49,844 nucleotides of DNA from Neisseria iguanae (GTDB lineage Bacteria; Pseudomonadota; Gammaproteobacteria; Burkholderiales; Neisseriaceae): contig NZ_PXYY01000008.1 of the NCBI RefSeq assembly GCF_003013245.1, positions 1 to 49,844 on the forward strand. The letters are read 5' to 3'. The notes under the pieces were generated by a model. The model saw only the letters and a list, made by a program, of their open reading frames with translations. It made no database searches and was not told the DNA's origin. A program made the position numbers and the translations under genes. Position 1 is the first letter of the stretch. Each line of letters begins with the position of its first letter. This document shows, in pieces, positions 8,519 through 17,017 of the stretch.

Positions 8519-9107
8519 CAAAATCGTTTTGGCTAGCGGCAACGCAGGCAAACTCAAAGAATTTTCCCGTCTGTTTGCCGAACGAAACATCGAAATCCTG
8601 CCTCAATCACAATTTGGCATGTCCGAATGTCCCGAGCCGTATTCCACCTTCGTCGAAAACGCACTCGCAAAAGCCCGTCACGCCGCCAAATATAGCGGTT
8701 TGCCAGCATTGGCCGACGACAGCGGTATCTGCGCCAATGCCTTAGGCGGTGCACCGGGTGTTTTGTCCGCCCGCTATGCCGGAGCTGACCCGAAATCCGA
8801 TACCGCAAACAACGCCAAACTTTCCGCCGACTTGGCCGATAAAGCCGATAAAAGCTGCTATTATGTGTGTGTATTGGTATTCTTGCGCCACGAACATGAC
8901 CCGCAGCCGATTATCTCCGAAGGCATTTGGCGAGGCCAATGGCAGCAACAAGCCTCAGGCAGCAACGGTTTCGGCTACGACCCGCATTTTTTCCTGCCGG
9001 AGCACGTCTGCACCGCCGCCGAACTCACACCTGAAGTCAAAAACGCCGTCAGCCACCGTGGTTCAGCTTTACAAAAATTGCTCAAAAAAATCCAAGCAGC
9101 AATGTAA
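8511..9107 (+). CDS. rdgB: XTP/dITP diphosphatase (non-canonical purine NTP pyrophosphatase)
   Basis: 198 residues of the Ham1/RdgB family, which hydrolyses dITP, dUTP-like and XTP nucleotides to monophosphates and so keeps deaminated purines out of DNA. Signatures: N-terminal LASGNAGKLKEF (the SxNxxK phosphate motif, here ASGNAGK), ADDSGICANALGGAPGV with the catalytic Asp, SARYAG, and GSNGFGYDPHFF near the C-terminus. Length fits E. coli RdgB (197). It overlaps the upstream small membrane protein by 8 bases. Confidence 0.94.
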   Translation: MFDKIVLASGNAGKLKEFSRLFAERNIEILPQSQFGMSECPEPYSTFVENALAKARHAAKYSGLPALADDSGICANALGGAPGVLSARYAGADPKSDTANNAKLSADLADKADKSCYYVCVLVFLRHEHDPQPIISEGIWRGQWQQQASGSNGFGYDPHFFLPEHVCTAAELTPEVKNAVSHRGSALQKLLKKIQAAM

Positions 9108-9163
9108 CCCATTCAAACAGGCCATCTAAACACCATTCAGACGGAATTACACACAACCCCACC

Positions 9164-10384
9164 ATGACCTTGATTACCTTCAATCAAGCAGGACAGCTCA
9201 CTGTTCTGCCGCCTTTATCGCTCTATATCCACATTCCGTGGTGCATAAAAAAATGTCCGTATTGTGATTTCAATTCGCATAATATTTCACGTTACCAACC
9301 GCTTGCAACCATTACACCCGCACAAACCACGCCTACCGGCTTACCTGAAGATGCTTATGTCGATGCCTTGCTGACCGATTTGCAAACCGAATTGCCCAAT
9401 ATCTGGGGGCGGCCGGTGGAAACCATTTTCTTCGGTGGCGGCACACCCAGCCTGTTCGGCGCACAAGCCGTCGACCGGCTGTTGAGCGGCATACGTTCGC
9501 TGGTGCGATTGCAACCAAATGCGGAAATCACGCTCGAAGCCAATCCCGGCACCTTTGAAATCGAAAAATTTCAAGGTTTTAAAGACGCTGGGATCACACG
9601 CCTTTCTATCGGCGTGCAGAGCTTCAACGACGATATGCTCATGCGTTTAGGGCGCGTGCACAACAGCCATGAAGCCTTAGCCGCCATCGATACTGCCTTG
9701 AATTTATTTGAGAAAGTCAATATCGATTTAATGTATGCGCTGCCCAATCAAACCGTTCGGACAGCCTTAGACGATGTCAACACCGCCATCGCCAGTGGCG
9801 CCGGCCACATCAGCGCGTATCATTTAACGATGGAACCGAACACCGCTTTCGGCCACACACCGCCTCCGGGGTTGCCGGCTGATGAAAATGCTTTAGATAT
9901 TGAAGACGCCGTGCATGCCGCGTTGGCGCAGGCCGGTTTTAGCCATTACGAAACCTCCGCCTTTGCCCGAGCCGGTATGCAGTGCCGCCATAACCTCAAT
10001 TATTGGCAGTTCGGCGACTACGTAGGCATCGGTGCAGGCGCACACGGCAAAATTTCCTACGCCGACCGCATTGAGCGCACTACCCGCCGCCGCCATCCCA
10101 ACGATTACCTTGCCGCCATGCACAGCCGGCCGGCCGACAGCATCGAGCGTAAAACCATTCAGCGCGACGATTTGGCGTTTGAATTCATGATGAATGCCCT
10201 GCGCCTGACCAACGGCGTGCATGCCGCCATGTTGCAAGAGCGTACCGGCATTCCAATTGCGCATATCATGCAGCAAATCGAAACCGCGTGCCATAAAGGT
10301 TTGTTGGAGCCCGATCCAACTATGTTTAAACCCACCGAACAAGGCCGCTCGTTTCTGAATGATTTATTGCAATGTTTTTTATAG
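9164..10384 (+). CDS. hemW: Radical SAM heme chaperone HemW
   Basis: A 406-residue radical SAM protein with the cluster motif CIKKCPYC (CxxxCxxC) at about residues 27-34 followed by DFNSHN, then FFGGGTPSLF (SAM-binding GGTPS) and SIGVQSFND. The C-terminal HemN_C domain is present. HemW is related to coproporphyrinogen dehydrogenase HemN, but characterised members act as heme chaperones. The presence of DFNSHN after the cysteines is typical of HemW rather than HemN. It is ended by a DUS hairpin. Placement after rdgB on the same strand is a common beta-proteobacterial arrangement. Confidence 0.9.
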   Translation: MTLITFNQAGQLTVLPPLSLYIHIPWCIKKCPYCDFNSHNISRYQPLATITPAQTTPTGLPEDAYVDALLTDLQTELPNIWGRPVETIFFGGGTPSLFGAQAVDRLLSGIRSLVRLQPNAEITLEANPGTFEIEKFQGFKDAGITRLSIGVQSFNDDMLMRLGRVHNSHEALAAIDTALNLFEKVNIDLMYALPNQTVRTALDDVNTAIASGAGHISAYHLTMEPNTAFGHTPPPGLPADENALDIEDAVHAALAQAGFSHYETSAFARAGMQCRHNLNYWQFGDYVGIGAGAHGKISYADRIERTTRRRHPNDYLAAMHSRPADSIERKTIQRDDLAFEFMMNALRLTNGVHAAMLQERTGIPIAHIMQQIETACHKGLLEPDPTMFKPTEQGRSFLNDLLQCFL

Positions 10385-10402
10385 GTCATTGATAAACAGG
10401 AT

Positions 10403-10447
10403 AAAGACCGTCTGAAAATTAACACCCAATCACTTTCAGACGGCCTT
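10403..10447. terminator. Inverted DUS pair, terminator after hemW
   Basis: AGACCGTCTGAAA (one mismatch) and TTTCAGACGGCCTT pair across about 17 bases. A further DUS, this one ATGCCGTCTGAA, follows at 10458-10469. Confidence 0.6.
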
Positions 10448-10562
10448 AAAGCAAACCATGCCGTCTGAAACTCAGTCAAATGTGCCTGCCAACTTCCTAA
10501 GCTGCATGAAATTTTGTATCATAATACCCCCATTCCAACTGTTTTTTTTCAGGAGAACCATC

Positions 10563-10952
10563 ATGGCGAAAACCATCATTCACACCGACAACGCCCCTGC
10601 CGCCATCGGCGCATACAGCCAAGCCGTACGCGTAGGTGACACGGTTTACATGAGCGGCCAAATCCCACTCGACCCTGCCACCATGCAAGTGGTCGGCGAC
10701 GGCGATTTCCGTGCCGAAGCAATACAGGTCTTCAAAAACCTGCAAGCAGTGGCTGAAGCGGCCGGCGGTTCGTTAAACGACATCGTCAAAATCAATGCCT
10801 ATCTTACCGACTTGGGCAACTTCGCCATTTTCAACGAAGTGATGGCCGAATTCATCCCCGCCCCGTTCCCGGCCCGCGCTGCCGTCGGCATTGCCGACCT
10901 GCCCAAAGGCGTACAGGTCGAGGCCGAAGCAGTTTTGGTATTAAACGCTTAA
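10563..10952 (+). CDS. ridA: RidA-family enamine/imine deaminase
   Basis: 129 residues from ATG 10563, chosen because AGGAG lies 8 bases upstream and the N-terminus ([20 protein letters not shown]) aligns with the family start; the longer upstream frame is noise. RidA hydrolyses reactive 2-aminoacrylate-type enamines released by PLP enzymes. Visible signatures: [18 protein letters not shown], and near the end [21 protein letters not shown], which contains the carboxylate-binding Arg of active RidA members. The gene stands alone. Confidence 0.92.
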   Translation: MAKTIIHTDNAPAAIGAYSQAVRVGDTVYMSGQIPLDPATMQVVGDGDFRAEAIQVFKNLQAVAEAAGGSLNDIVKINAYLTDLGNFAIFNEVMAEFIPAPFPARAAVGIADLPKGVQVEAEAVLVLNA

Positions 10953-11015
10953 ATTATTAATTTTAAAAAAATTCATTTTAAAAACAAAGGCCGTCTGAAA
11001 CGGCCTCAAGCAATA

Positions 11016-11139
11016 TGTTGGAACCAATAAATAACGGGTACATGGCAGGCAGGCAGACAGTACGGACCGGTTCTGCTGCCATCGGTGTCTGACAACATCA
11101 TTCTCTTTGAGCGAAGGAAAGCCGACCGTACCCGTTTTT
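11016..11139 (+). ncRNA. Candidate structured RNA or leader element between ridA and apaH
   Basis: Nested inverted repeats: an outer 9-bp arm pair AACGGGTAC (about 11033-11041) and GTACCCGTT (about 11128-11136) followed by T residues, and an inner hairpin in which GGCAGGCAGA pairs with TCTGCTGCC across a 14-nt loop. No ORF of note lies here. It could be a small RNA, an mRNA leader of apaH, or the relic of a repeat; GCAGACAGTAC inside it also occurs in the degenerate repeat near 12128. I found no clear promoter. Confidence 0.3.
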
Positions 11140-11160
11140 AGTGATTCCATGATATTTTAT

Positions 11161-11201
11161 GCTTTCAGACGGCTTGTGCAGTTACCAGGCCGTCTGAAAG
11201 C
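11161..11201. terminator. Perfect 13-bp DUS inverted repeat just before the apaH ribosome-binding site
   Basis: GCTTTCAGACGGC and GCCGTCTGAAAGC form a perfect stem with a 15-nt loop. It ends only 6 bases before the AGGAG of apaH (11208-11212). No T-run follows, so it may act as a leader structure rather than a terminator. Confidence 0.6.
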
Positions 11202-11223
11202 ACCATCAGGAGTCAGAATCAAA

Positions 11224-12054
11224 ATGGCGCATTATGCAATCGGCGATATCCAAGGCTGCTATGACGAGCTAGCAGGGTTACTGAAAAAAATCGACTTCAA
11301 CCACGGCACCGACACTCTTTGGCTCACCGGCGACATCGTCAACCGCGGACCCAAATCCTTAGAATCGCTACAATTTGCCATACAGCATCCCGACAGCGTC
11401 CAAATCATTCTCGGCAACCACGATTTCCACCTGCTTGCAGTCGGCTACGGCTACGGCACCACCAAACGCAGCGACACCATCACCCCGATTCTGAACCATC
11501 CTGACAGCCGTAAAATGCTCGACTGGCTGCGCCACCAACCCTTAATGATTCGTAATGAAACACACGTCATGGTGCATGCCGGTATTCTGCCGCAATGGTG
11601 TATCAGTCAAGCCGAAGAATTGGCGCGTGAAGCCGAAGCCGAATTGCAAGGCAGCAAATACGAAAAATTCTTCGCCAAAATGTACGGCAACACGCCGATT
11701 GCGTGGGACAAAAACTTGAGCGGTTACAGCCGGTTGCGCTTTATCGTCAACGTATTCAGCCGAATGCGCGCACTGACTTATCAAAACGAACTCGATTTCG
11801 ATTTCAAAGCCACGCTCGACAAAATGCCGGTTTACCTTTGCCCTTGGTTCCGCGCCCGCAACCGCCAAAACCTCAGCCACAAAATCATTTTCGGTCATTG
11901 GTCGTCACTCGGCTACATGAACACCGACGGCATCATCTCACTCGATACCGGCGCATTATGGGGCGGCAAACTCACCGCCATCGACCTCGACACCGAAGCC
12001 GTCACTCAAATTCCCGCTATCAACGGCTTGGATTGGCGTACCGCTTTGAAATAA
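11224..12054 (+). CDS. apaH: Symmetrical bis(5'-nucleosyl)-tetraphosphatase
   Basis: 276 residues from ATG 11224 (MAHYAIGDIQGCYDEL), matching the usual 270-282. The enzyme cleaves Ap4A to two ADP and also removes Np4 caps from RNA. It belongs to the metallophosphatase (PPP) superfamily, with GDIQGC, GDIVNRGP and GNHD as the metal-binding motifs and a later GHWSSLGY. The upstream longer frame is not used because AGGAG lies 11 bases before this ATG. The start is close to a strong DUS hairpin that could affect translation. Confidence 0.94.
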   Translation: MAHYAIGDIQGCYDELAGLLKKIDFNHGTDTLWLTGDIVNRGPKSLESLQFAIQHPDSVQIILGNHDFHLLAVGYGYGTTKRSDTITPILNHPDSRKMLDWLRHQPLMIRNETHVMVHAGILPQWCISQAEELAREAEAELQGSKYEKFFAKMYGNTPIAWDKNLSGYSRLRFIVNVFSRMRALTYQNELDFDFKATLDKMPVYLCPWFRARNRQNLSHKIIFGHWSSLGYMNTDGIISLDTGALWGGKLTAIDLDTEAVTQIPAINGLDWRTALK

Positions 12055-12522
12055 AGACAGTAACTGGAAAGACCGTCTGAAACTTATAATCAATTTAGTT
12101 GGGAATGAGACAAGGCAGCCCACTGCAGACAGTACAGATATAGTAGGGTAAGGCAGGCTAACACCGTATATTTGACTATACTTTCAGACGGCCTTAATTG
12201 TTGTCTAAATTGTTGCCTATCCAAAATCAAATATTTTCCCTTAACTCATTCATCCTGGCGCTCCTTTATTTTACCGACATCTCCAACCAGACTAAATTAA
12301 AATATAACCATATGAATTATATTAATTTATTATTATTTCATGTCCTATTCCGTTCGCCTTTTTATGTTACATTTTGAAAAAACTATAGATTTACTCTAAT
12401 TTTTGATTTTTTTAGAGTATAATTCCTAACAATCAATATACAAACGAAACTATCCTGATATTAACCAGTCCTGTAACAGGTAACAGGAGTACGCTACTTT
12501 GAATTTGAGGGGAATAAATATT
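12055..12522. repeat. Intergenic region with degenerate neisserial repeat
   Basis: A DUS with one mismatch near 12072-12083 and an inverted DUS at 12182-12194 flank about 100 bp containing GCAGACAGTACAGATATAG and AAGGCAGGCTAACACCG. This resembles, from memory, a degraded copy of the common neisserial intergenic repeat that carries GCAGACAGTAC and AAGGC-AGGCAACGCCG blocks. From 12290 the DNA becomes very AT-rich up to the orphan lipoprotein gene. No gene is seen. Confidence 0.4.
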
Positions 12523-12945
12523 ATGCAGACCCCTATTAAAACCAAGATACTACTATTTGCATCTTCTTTAGTTGTTGGCTCTTGTTCTAATTTCATTAGT
12601 GATTACTGGAATGGATATTATATAAAGAAAGAGCCATATACCGAGGAGGAAAAATTAATTTTTGAACAAAGAAGAAAGTTAAAGGAAGTAAAAAGAGAAA
12701 AAGCAGATGATATATGTAAAAGGGAAGTTTATTCCCCAGAGGAGAATATGTACGACGTATGGGTAAGAAATGGTAGAACCTATGAAGATGTTTTATCGTC
12801 AATGTATGAGAGAACAAGGTGTTTATTTATGATAAAAATACTTCTACATAAAATTCAGATAGCTTACGATATAATTATCTCAATAGGTATTATATCCTCA
12901 ACACTATTGATGATCACGATATTAAAATTAAAAAAGACACACTGA
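12523..12945 (+). CDS. AT-rich orphan lipoprotein-like protein
   Basis: 140 residues from ATG 12523, preceded by GAGGGGA; the upstream in-frame ATG lacks a good ribosome-binding site. The N-terminus reads KTKILLFASSLVVGSCSNF, a signal peptide with a lipobox (VGSC). The middle is charged and probably helical (residues 35-75), two cysteines follow (in DDICKRE and RTRCLF), and a hydrophobic helix lies near the C-terminus (about 110-135). I recognise no family. Base composition is far lower in GC than the neighbours, which suggests recent acquisition. The C-terminal helix is unusual for a lipoprotein, so an inner-membrane location is possible. Confidence 0.6.
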   Translation: MQTPIKTKILLFASSLVVGSCSNFISDYWNGYYIKKEPYTEEEKLIFEQRRKLKEVKREKADDICKREVYSPEENMYDVWVRNGRTYEDVLSSMYERTRCLFMIKILLHKIQIAYDIIISIGIISSTLLMITILKLKKTH

Positions 12946-12991
12946 CACACATCGCAGCATTCGATCCAATCCCCTACCTGAGGCTATTTTC

Positions 12992-14161
12992 ATGTCACAC
13001 TCTTTCGATCCATTGGTTATCCGCGGCAAATCATTGATTCCCATCGTTCAAGGCGGCATGGGCGTGGGTATTTCAGCATCCAAATTATCCAGCGCGGTTG
13101 CCCGTGAAAACGGTATCGGTACCATTGCCAGCGTGGATTTGCGCCATCTGCACGAAGATTTGCTGGAAAAATCAAAAACCAACCCGACCGAAGAAAAATA
13201 CACCAAACTCAACTGCATCGCGCTTGACCGCGAAATTCAAAAAGCCAAAAACAGTGCCGCAGGAAACGGCATAATTGCCGTGAATGTGATGAAGGCGGTA
13301 AAAGATCATGCTGCTTATGTGCGCCAAGCTTGCGAATCGGGTGCGGATGCAATTGTAATGGGCGCAGGACTGCCCTTGGATTTGCCCGAAATGACCGAAG
13401 GCTATCACAAAGATGTGGCTTTGTTCCCGATTCTGTCCGAATCGCGCGGCATCAATATCGTGTTGAAACGCTGGACGAAAAAAGGCATTTTGCCCGATGC
13501 AGTTGTGATTGAGCATCCGGCCCACGCCGCCGGACACTTGGGTGCGGCAACGGTGGCCGGTGTCAATGATGAAAAATTCGAGTTCAAACGCGTCATTGAA
13601 GAAACCTTGGAAGTTTTTAAAAATCTCGGTTTGGAAAGCGAAAAAATCCCGTTGGTGTTGGCCGGCGGTATGGCAAATTTTGAAAAAATCACTACCGCGC
13701 TGAAAACATGGGGTGCAAATGCCGTGCAAATCGGCACTGCATTTGCCGTCACCCGAGAAGGCGATGCACACATCAATTTCAAAAAAACCCTAGCCGGTGC
13801 GGACACTGAGCAAGTCGTTGAATTTATGTCGGTTGCCGGTTTGCCTGCCCGCGGGGTGCGCACCAAATTTTTAGACAATTACATCAAACGCGAAGCCAAA
13901 CTGCAATCAGCAGCCAAAGCCGACCCTCGCCGTTGCACACAAGGTTTGAACTGCCTGACCAGCTGCGGTTTGCGCGACGGATTGGAAAAAGCCGGCCAAT
14001 TCTGCATCGACATCCAACTCTCAGCCGCATTCCGTGGCGAAGTCGATAAAGGCCTGTTTTTCCGTGGCAAAGACCCGTTGCCGTTCGGCAACGCTATGCG
14101 CACGGTACAGGAAACCATTCATTATTTGTTAAACGGTTTTATACCCGTGGCAACAAAATAA
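12992..14161 (+). CDS. Nitronate monooxygenase-family flavoprotein
   Basis: 389 residues of the FMN-dependent 2-nitropropane dioxygenase/nitronate monooxygenase TIM-barrel family, which shares its fold with FabK enoyl reductases. Visible: IVQGGMGVGISASKL near the N-terminus (FMN binding), the segment HPAHAAGHLGA where active nitronate monooxygenases have their catalytic His, VLAGGMANFEKI, and a C-terminal region with several cysteines (RRCTQGLNCLTSCGL). Substrate is uncertain because the family is broad. Intact and monocistronic, followed directly by a MITE-like repeat. Confidence 0.85.
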   Translation: MSHSFDPLVIRGKSLIPIVQGGMGVGISASKLSSAVARENGIGTIASVDLRHLHEDLLEKSKTNPTEEKYTKLNCIALDREIQKAKNSAAGNGIIAVNVMKAVKDHAAYVRQACESGADAIVMGAGLPLDLPEMTEGYHKDVALFPILSESRGINIVLKRWTKKGILPDAVVIEHPAHAAGHLGAATVAGVNDEKFEFKRVIEETLEVFKNLGLESEKIPLVLAGGMANFEKITTALKTWGANAVQIGTAFAVTREGDAHINFKKTLAGADTEQVVEFMSVAGLPARGVRTKFLDNYIKREAKLQSAAKADPRRCTQGLNCLTSCGLRDGLEKAGQFCIDIQLSAAFRGEVDKGLFFRGKDPLPFGNAMRTVQETIHYLLNGFIPVATK

Positions 14162-14179
14162 AATCTTATCCAACCCAAC

Positions 14180-14319
14180 CCTTGCAAAACCTCTGATTTG
14201 ATTACCATTTGAAGCGTCAGCATCGCAGAATACGCAGACATATCATGAAGACAGGCCCGTATTCGAGAAGCACGGCACGAAAAAATGTACTGAATATAGC
14301 GATTTTGCAAAGGTCTCAG
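14180..14319. repeat. MITE-like element with CTTTGCAAAA-type termini (module copy B)
   Basis: About 140 bp with inverted ends: CCTTGCAAAACC at the left and TTTTGCAAAGGTC at the right. The interior (GCATCGCAGAATACGCAGAC, then TATTCGAGAAGCACGGCACG) aligns with the repeat at 44464-44608 over its whole length and with the interior of 3994-4129. The ends resemble those I remember for neisserial IS5-type elements such as IS1106, which could mobilise it. Confidence 0.6.
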
Positions 14320-14414
14320 GTGTCGGAAAAGGCTAGGTTGTTGGCACTTTTTATGCAAAAACAGCTTTCGTTTTGGCCGAAACAATTGTTTTGGGATTTT
14401 TAAATATGAGGCTG

Positions 14415-15062
14415 TATAGATTAGCTTTAAATACCACACCAAAACAGCAAGACTTTAAGCTGCCCTTTTGGTGCGCCAAAGTTAAAACGAAATTCACATT
14501 CCTTCAGGAATAAAGGGAAAGGTTTCCGTTCTATTTCCGTAGAATGCGCTTTACCTGATTCCGGAAATTTTCAATACCATCAATGTGGTTTTGACGGCCT
14601 GCAAAAAGCCCTGAACGATTGATTCGATGATAAGCCAACACATTACAGCTTTTATAACCGTCCGTACAAACAATGCTGTCAGACATGGTTTTCCGTTTAA
14701 TAACAGGCAGTGACGTATCTTTCCCGGTGTTTTCTGCAACAACGGTAATAAACCTTACCCTGCCGTTTCAAAATACCGGATACGGAGCGGCTTTACCCGC
14801 TGCTTTCGCGATCCCGTTTGCCTTTACACTGAACGCCGGAATACCGCCCATCCAGCCCGACGGAGCCATCAAAAACTTTATCTGCTTGAAGCGTTAAATG
14901 GCAGGCAACAACCTGACGGGTTTTATGGTAAACAGCGCTGCTGCATTGGGGTGGATATCCAATAAACCGGCAGCCGGACGGGCAGTATAACTCCGGGTAC
15001 AAAAACCCAAGTTGTTTTTTTTGTATTTTTTCAGATAATTTACAGTATGTTATCTTCATTTT
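14415..15062 (-). pseudogene. IS1595-family transposase remnant (diverged copy)
   Basis: Minus-strand reading begins MKITYCKLSEKIQKKQ (ATG 15059) and ends near 14430 with sequence matching the C-terminus of the other copies. It keeps TDGYKS (second catalytic Asp) and HIDGIENF (third acidic residue), but reads LDGRYSG where the first DE motif should be. Frames are broken in several places. It is lower in GC and more diverged than the copies at 2.3, 20.4 and 43.6 kb, so it represents a separate lineage. Confidence 0.7.
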
Positions 15063-15099
15063 CGAATGAGTAACATAACTGCCAATCCAATACAGCCCC

Positions 15100-15470
15100 T
15101 AAATTACGCACAGATATTGAAGCCTGTCCCGGGGCGTATCTTCGGAAGAGTAAAACGCTTTGATTGTACCGAGGCTTCTATCCACCGGGCACTCAAGTAA
15201 TGGGCAGTCGGCAGAAAAAAACACTGAGGCACCAGAAGAACCGTCCTGAACGCAGGCAGCACTTTATCCGTCTCTTGCACCGTTTCAAATCAAGAAAACA
15301 AAATATTGCCTTCCCGGATGAAAGTAGTTTTAGAAAGAGTTGGTTACGGGCATACGGTTATTCGGACAAAGATGTTATGACGGTCACGGCCGGCAGGGAT
15401 GCCATCAAACCAATGCAATCGGGACATTGCATCACAAAAAGAGGGGTAAGTAGCAAAAAAAGGTGATAAA
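15100..15470 (+). pseudogene. IS630-type transposase remnant (central part)
   Basis: Plus-strand reading gives CTEASIHRALKQMGSR in one frame and then QKKTLRHQKNRPERRQHFIR, IAFPDESSFRKS and AYGYSDK in another. DESSF after a hydrophobic strand is the position of the first catalytic Asp in IS630 transposases, and the AYGYS stretch follows as expected. The frame changes near 15180 and degenerates after 15370. Confidence 0.6.
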
Positions 15471-15539
15471 AATCGCTGAAAGCCTTATTCTGTAAGGTTT
15501 TTAGAGGTTCAATACCCGTGGCGGCAAAAAATGCCCTTT

Positions 15540-15890
15540 TTACAGATCAAAACAATTGAGAAAAAGCAGTCGTCAAAATGGCCGCTGTCAATGCAAAAGC
15601 TGTCATAGGCATTTTGACGGCGGCAAACGGCTGAATAACGCTGACCTTTGGCAGGCTTATACATGCGGCAAACAAACCGCCGCGCAGCTTGCCAAACACC
15701 ACCGCCGCAGTCGTCAAACCACCAGCCGGCGTTTGCATCAAACTGCGGCCCCAAGCTGTCCGGCAAGTTTGTTTTACCGCGCCGGATAAAGTCAATGTCA
15801 TCACGGATACGGCCTATTTTGGTGGCTTGAAGGAGAACTGAGTGTTCATCAGGGGATGAAAAAGAGTATAAGACAATGTTTATCAATGAT
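15540..15890 (+). pseudogene. Zinc-ribbon DDE transposase remnant
   Basis: From about 15556 the frame reads RQNGRCQCKSCHRHFDGG, KRLNNADLWQAYTCGKQTAA and SRQTTSRRLHQTAAP: a cysteine pair of a zinc ribbon followed by a helix-turn-helix. After a frame change near 15770, DKVNVITDTAYFGGLKEN carries what looks like the first DDE Asp. The same family left the remnant at 3455-3900. The assignment to IS1249-like elements is tentative. Confidence 0.5.
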
Positions 15891-16440
15891 TATTTCTCTA
15901 AAAAATAGGGAAAAACCGCCTTTTTTGTTACTTATCCCCAAAAAGCCGTTTGCGGCCAGGTTATTCGGCAGCAGTATGACCTGTAGTTTTTTAGCTGTTG
16001 GTTCAAAACGTTACTTATCCCAAACCGACCGGAAAAGCGCGTCATCATGATGGATAGCTTTAGCTTTCTGTCATCAGTTTAACTGCTTCCGATACTGTAC
16101 GTCTAACCGGTGACAGCATCCAAACCGTTAATAACCTATAGCTGTTTGTCTTAATTTTGACTATATATTTATCGATACCGCTGTTGTTGCGAATATGCTT
16201 CAGTCTACTTTTTCTCAATATCATTTAAGTCATAGCAATAAAGTGGCAACCAAAGAACAGTATACCCACTATTCCCAATTGCCGTTACTGTGCCACTGCC
16301 TTTATGGAACGTCGTATTATCATATTTGCCTGATTTTTTTGTTCAGAAAGTTTGCTGAACTTTAGGTATCTTTTTTTGTTGGGCATATCAAAAGATTATC
16401 ATGCTTGTTTATGATTTTGTTTCCTAAGCTCCTTACAAAA
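15890..16440. other. AT-rich gap with no recognised feature
   Basis: About 550 bp between insertion-sequence debris and the small RNA pair. Neither strand gives an ORF with plausible composition, and I see no DUS, repeat or hairpin of note. Confidence 0.4.
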
Positions 16441-16494
16441 AATGGTATTTATGAGCAACACTACAGAATATCATCACGCACGCAAACGACAGGT

Positions 16495-16586
16495 AAAAAA
16501 ATGCACACATTCAATCAAATGTGTGCCAAGTCTACAAAGGAGAAATAGAGGAGAAACTATTAACTGGCTACTCGAACCAGCTAATG
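16495..16586 (-). ncRNA. Sibling small RNA, downstream copy (NmsR/RcoF/NgncR-like)
   Basis: Predicted transcript of about 92 nt on the minus strand. It starts about 7 bases after a CATAAT -10 box. Stem-loop 1 pairs UUAGCUGG (16584-16577) with CCAGUUAA (16567-16560) around a 9-nt loop. A 30-nt CU-rich single strand follows (16556-16527; contains UCUCCUCU and UCUCCUUUGUAG), then a terminator hairpin GCACACAUU / AAUGUGUGC (16526-16503) and seven U. The CU-rich strand is complementary to Shine-Dalgarno sequences. In pathogenic Neisseria the tandem sibling sRNAs NmsRA/B (NgncR_162/163) have this architecture and repress TCA and methylcitrate-cycle genes. Identification is by architecture and recollection, not by database search. 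Confidence 0.8.
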
Positions 16587-16592
16587 GAGACA

Positions 16593-16621
16593 ATTATGCC
16601 AAACTCAGCCGTAAAGCACAA
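16593..16621 (-). promoter_or_regulatory. Promoter of the downstream sibling sRNA
   Basis: On the minus strand TTGTGC (16621-16616) and CATAAT (16598-16593) are separated by exactly 17 bases, a good sigma70-type promoter. A transcript starting 6-8 bases downstream begins just before stem-loop 1. Confidence 0.7.
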
Positions 16622-16746
16622 GTATTTTTCTTGTAAAATTTCTTAATTGTATCATTCATATACTTTAAATGTAGTTTGGTTTCAGACGGCCTGTTTCATT
16701 ATCATCATAAGCAATAAGAATGATAATTTGATGAACATCAATAACG

Positions 16747-16842
16747 AAAAAAAAAAAAAACGCGCATATCTTTTCGGATATGCGCCAAGTCTACAAAGGA
16801 GAAATAGAGGAGAAAAATCAAGCTGCATCAAGCAACTCAACG
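16747..16842 (-). ncRNA. Sibling small RNA, upstream copy (NmsR/RcoF/NgncR-like)
   Basis: Predicted transcript of about 96 nt on the minus strand, first of the tandem pair. Stem-loop 1 pairs GAGUUGC (16838-16832) with GCAGCUU (16826-16820). The CU-rich 30-nt strand (16815-16786) is identical to that of the other copy. The terminator hairpin pairs GCGCAUAUC with GAUAUGCGC (16785-16762) and is followed, after one G, by 14 U. Relative to the sibling, both arms of both stems have changed while pairing is kept, which argues for a selected RNA structure. No credible protein is encoded across it. Confidence 0.8.
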
Positions 16843-16848
16843 GGACGT

Positions 16849-16877
16849 ATTGTGCGCTTTTCTTTTTCGTCCGTCAA
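16849..16877 (-). promoter_or_regulatory. Promoter of the upstream sibling sRNA
   Basis: TTGACG (16877-16872) and CACAAT (16854-16849) on the minus strand are separated by 17 bases. The same spacing and distance to stem-loop 1 occur in the sibling copy. Confidence 0.7.
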
Positions 16878-17017
16878 TATCTTTGACTAAAAAAATTGCG
16901 GTTTATATCAAAAAAGACATTATCGGATATTTTCACCTATTTTATTTTCTATTTAAATCAAAAAAGAAAAATAATAGAGAAAAAATATTTTTATTCGCAT
17001 TTAAACTTTCAGATGAC

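Noticed and set aside
16442-16886. Two short plus-strand ORFs across the sRNA locus, sharing a SLQRRNRGE segment
   Set aside because: The shared peptide comes from the reverse complement of the identical CU-rich RNA strand. The hairpins, T-runs and promoters all point to minus-strand RNAs.
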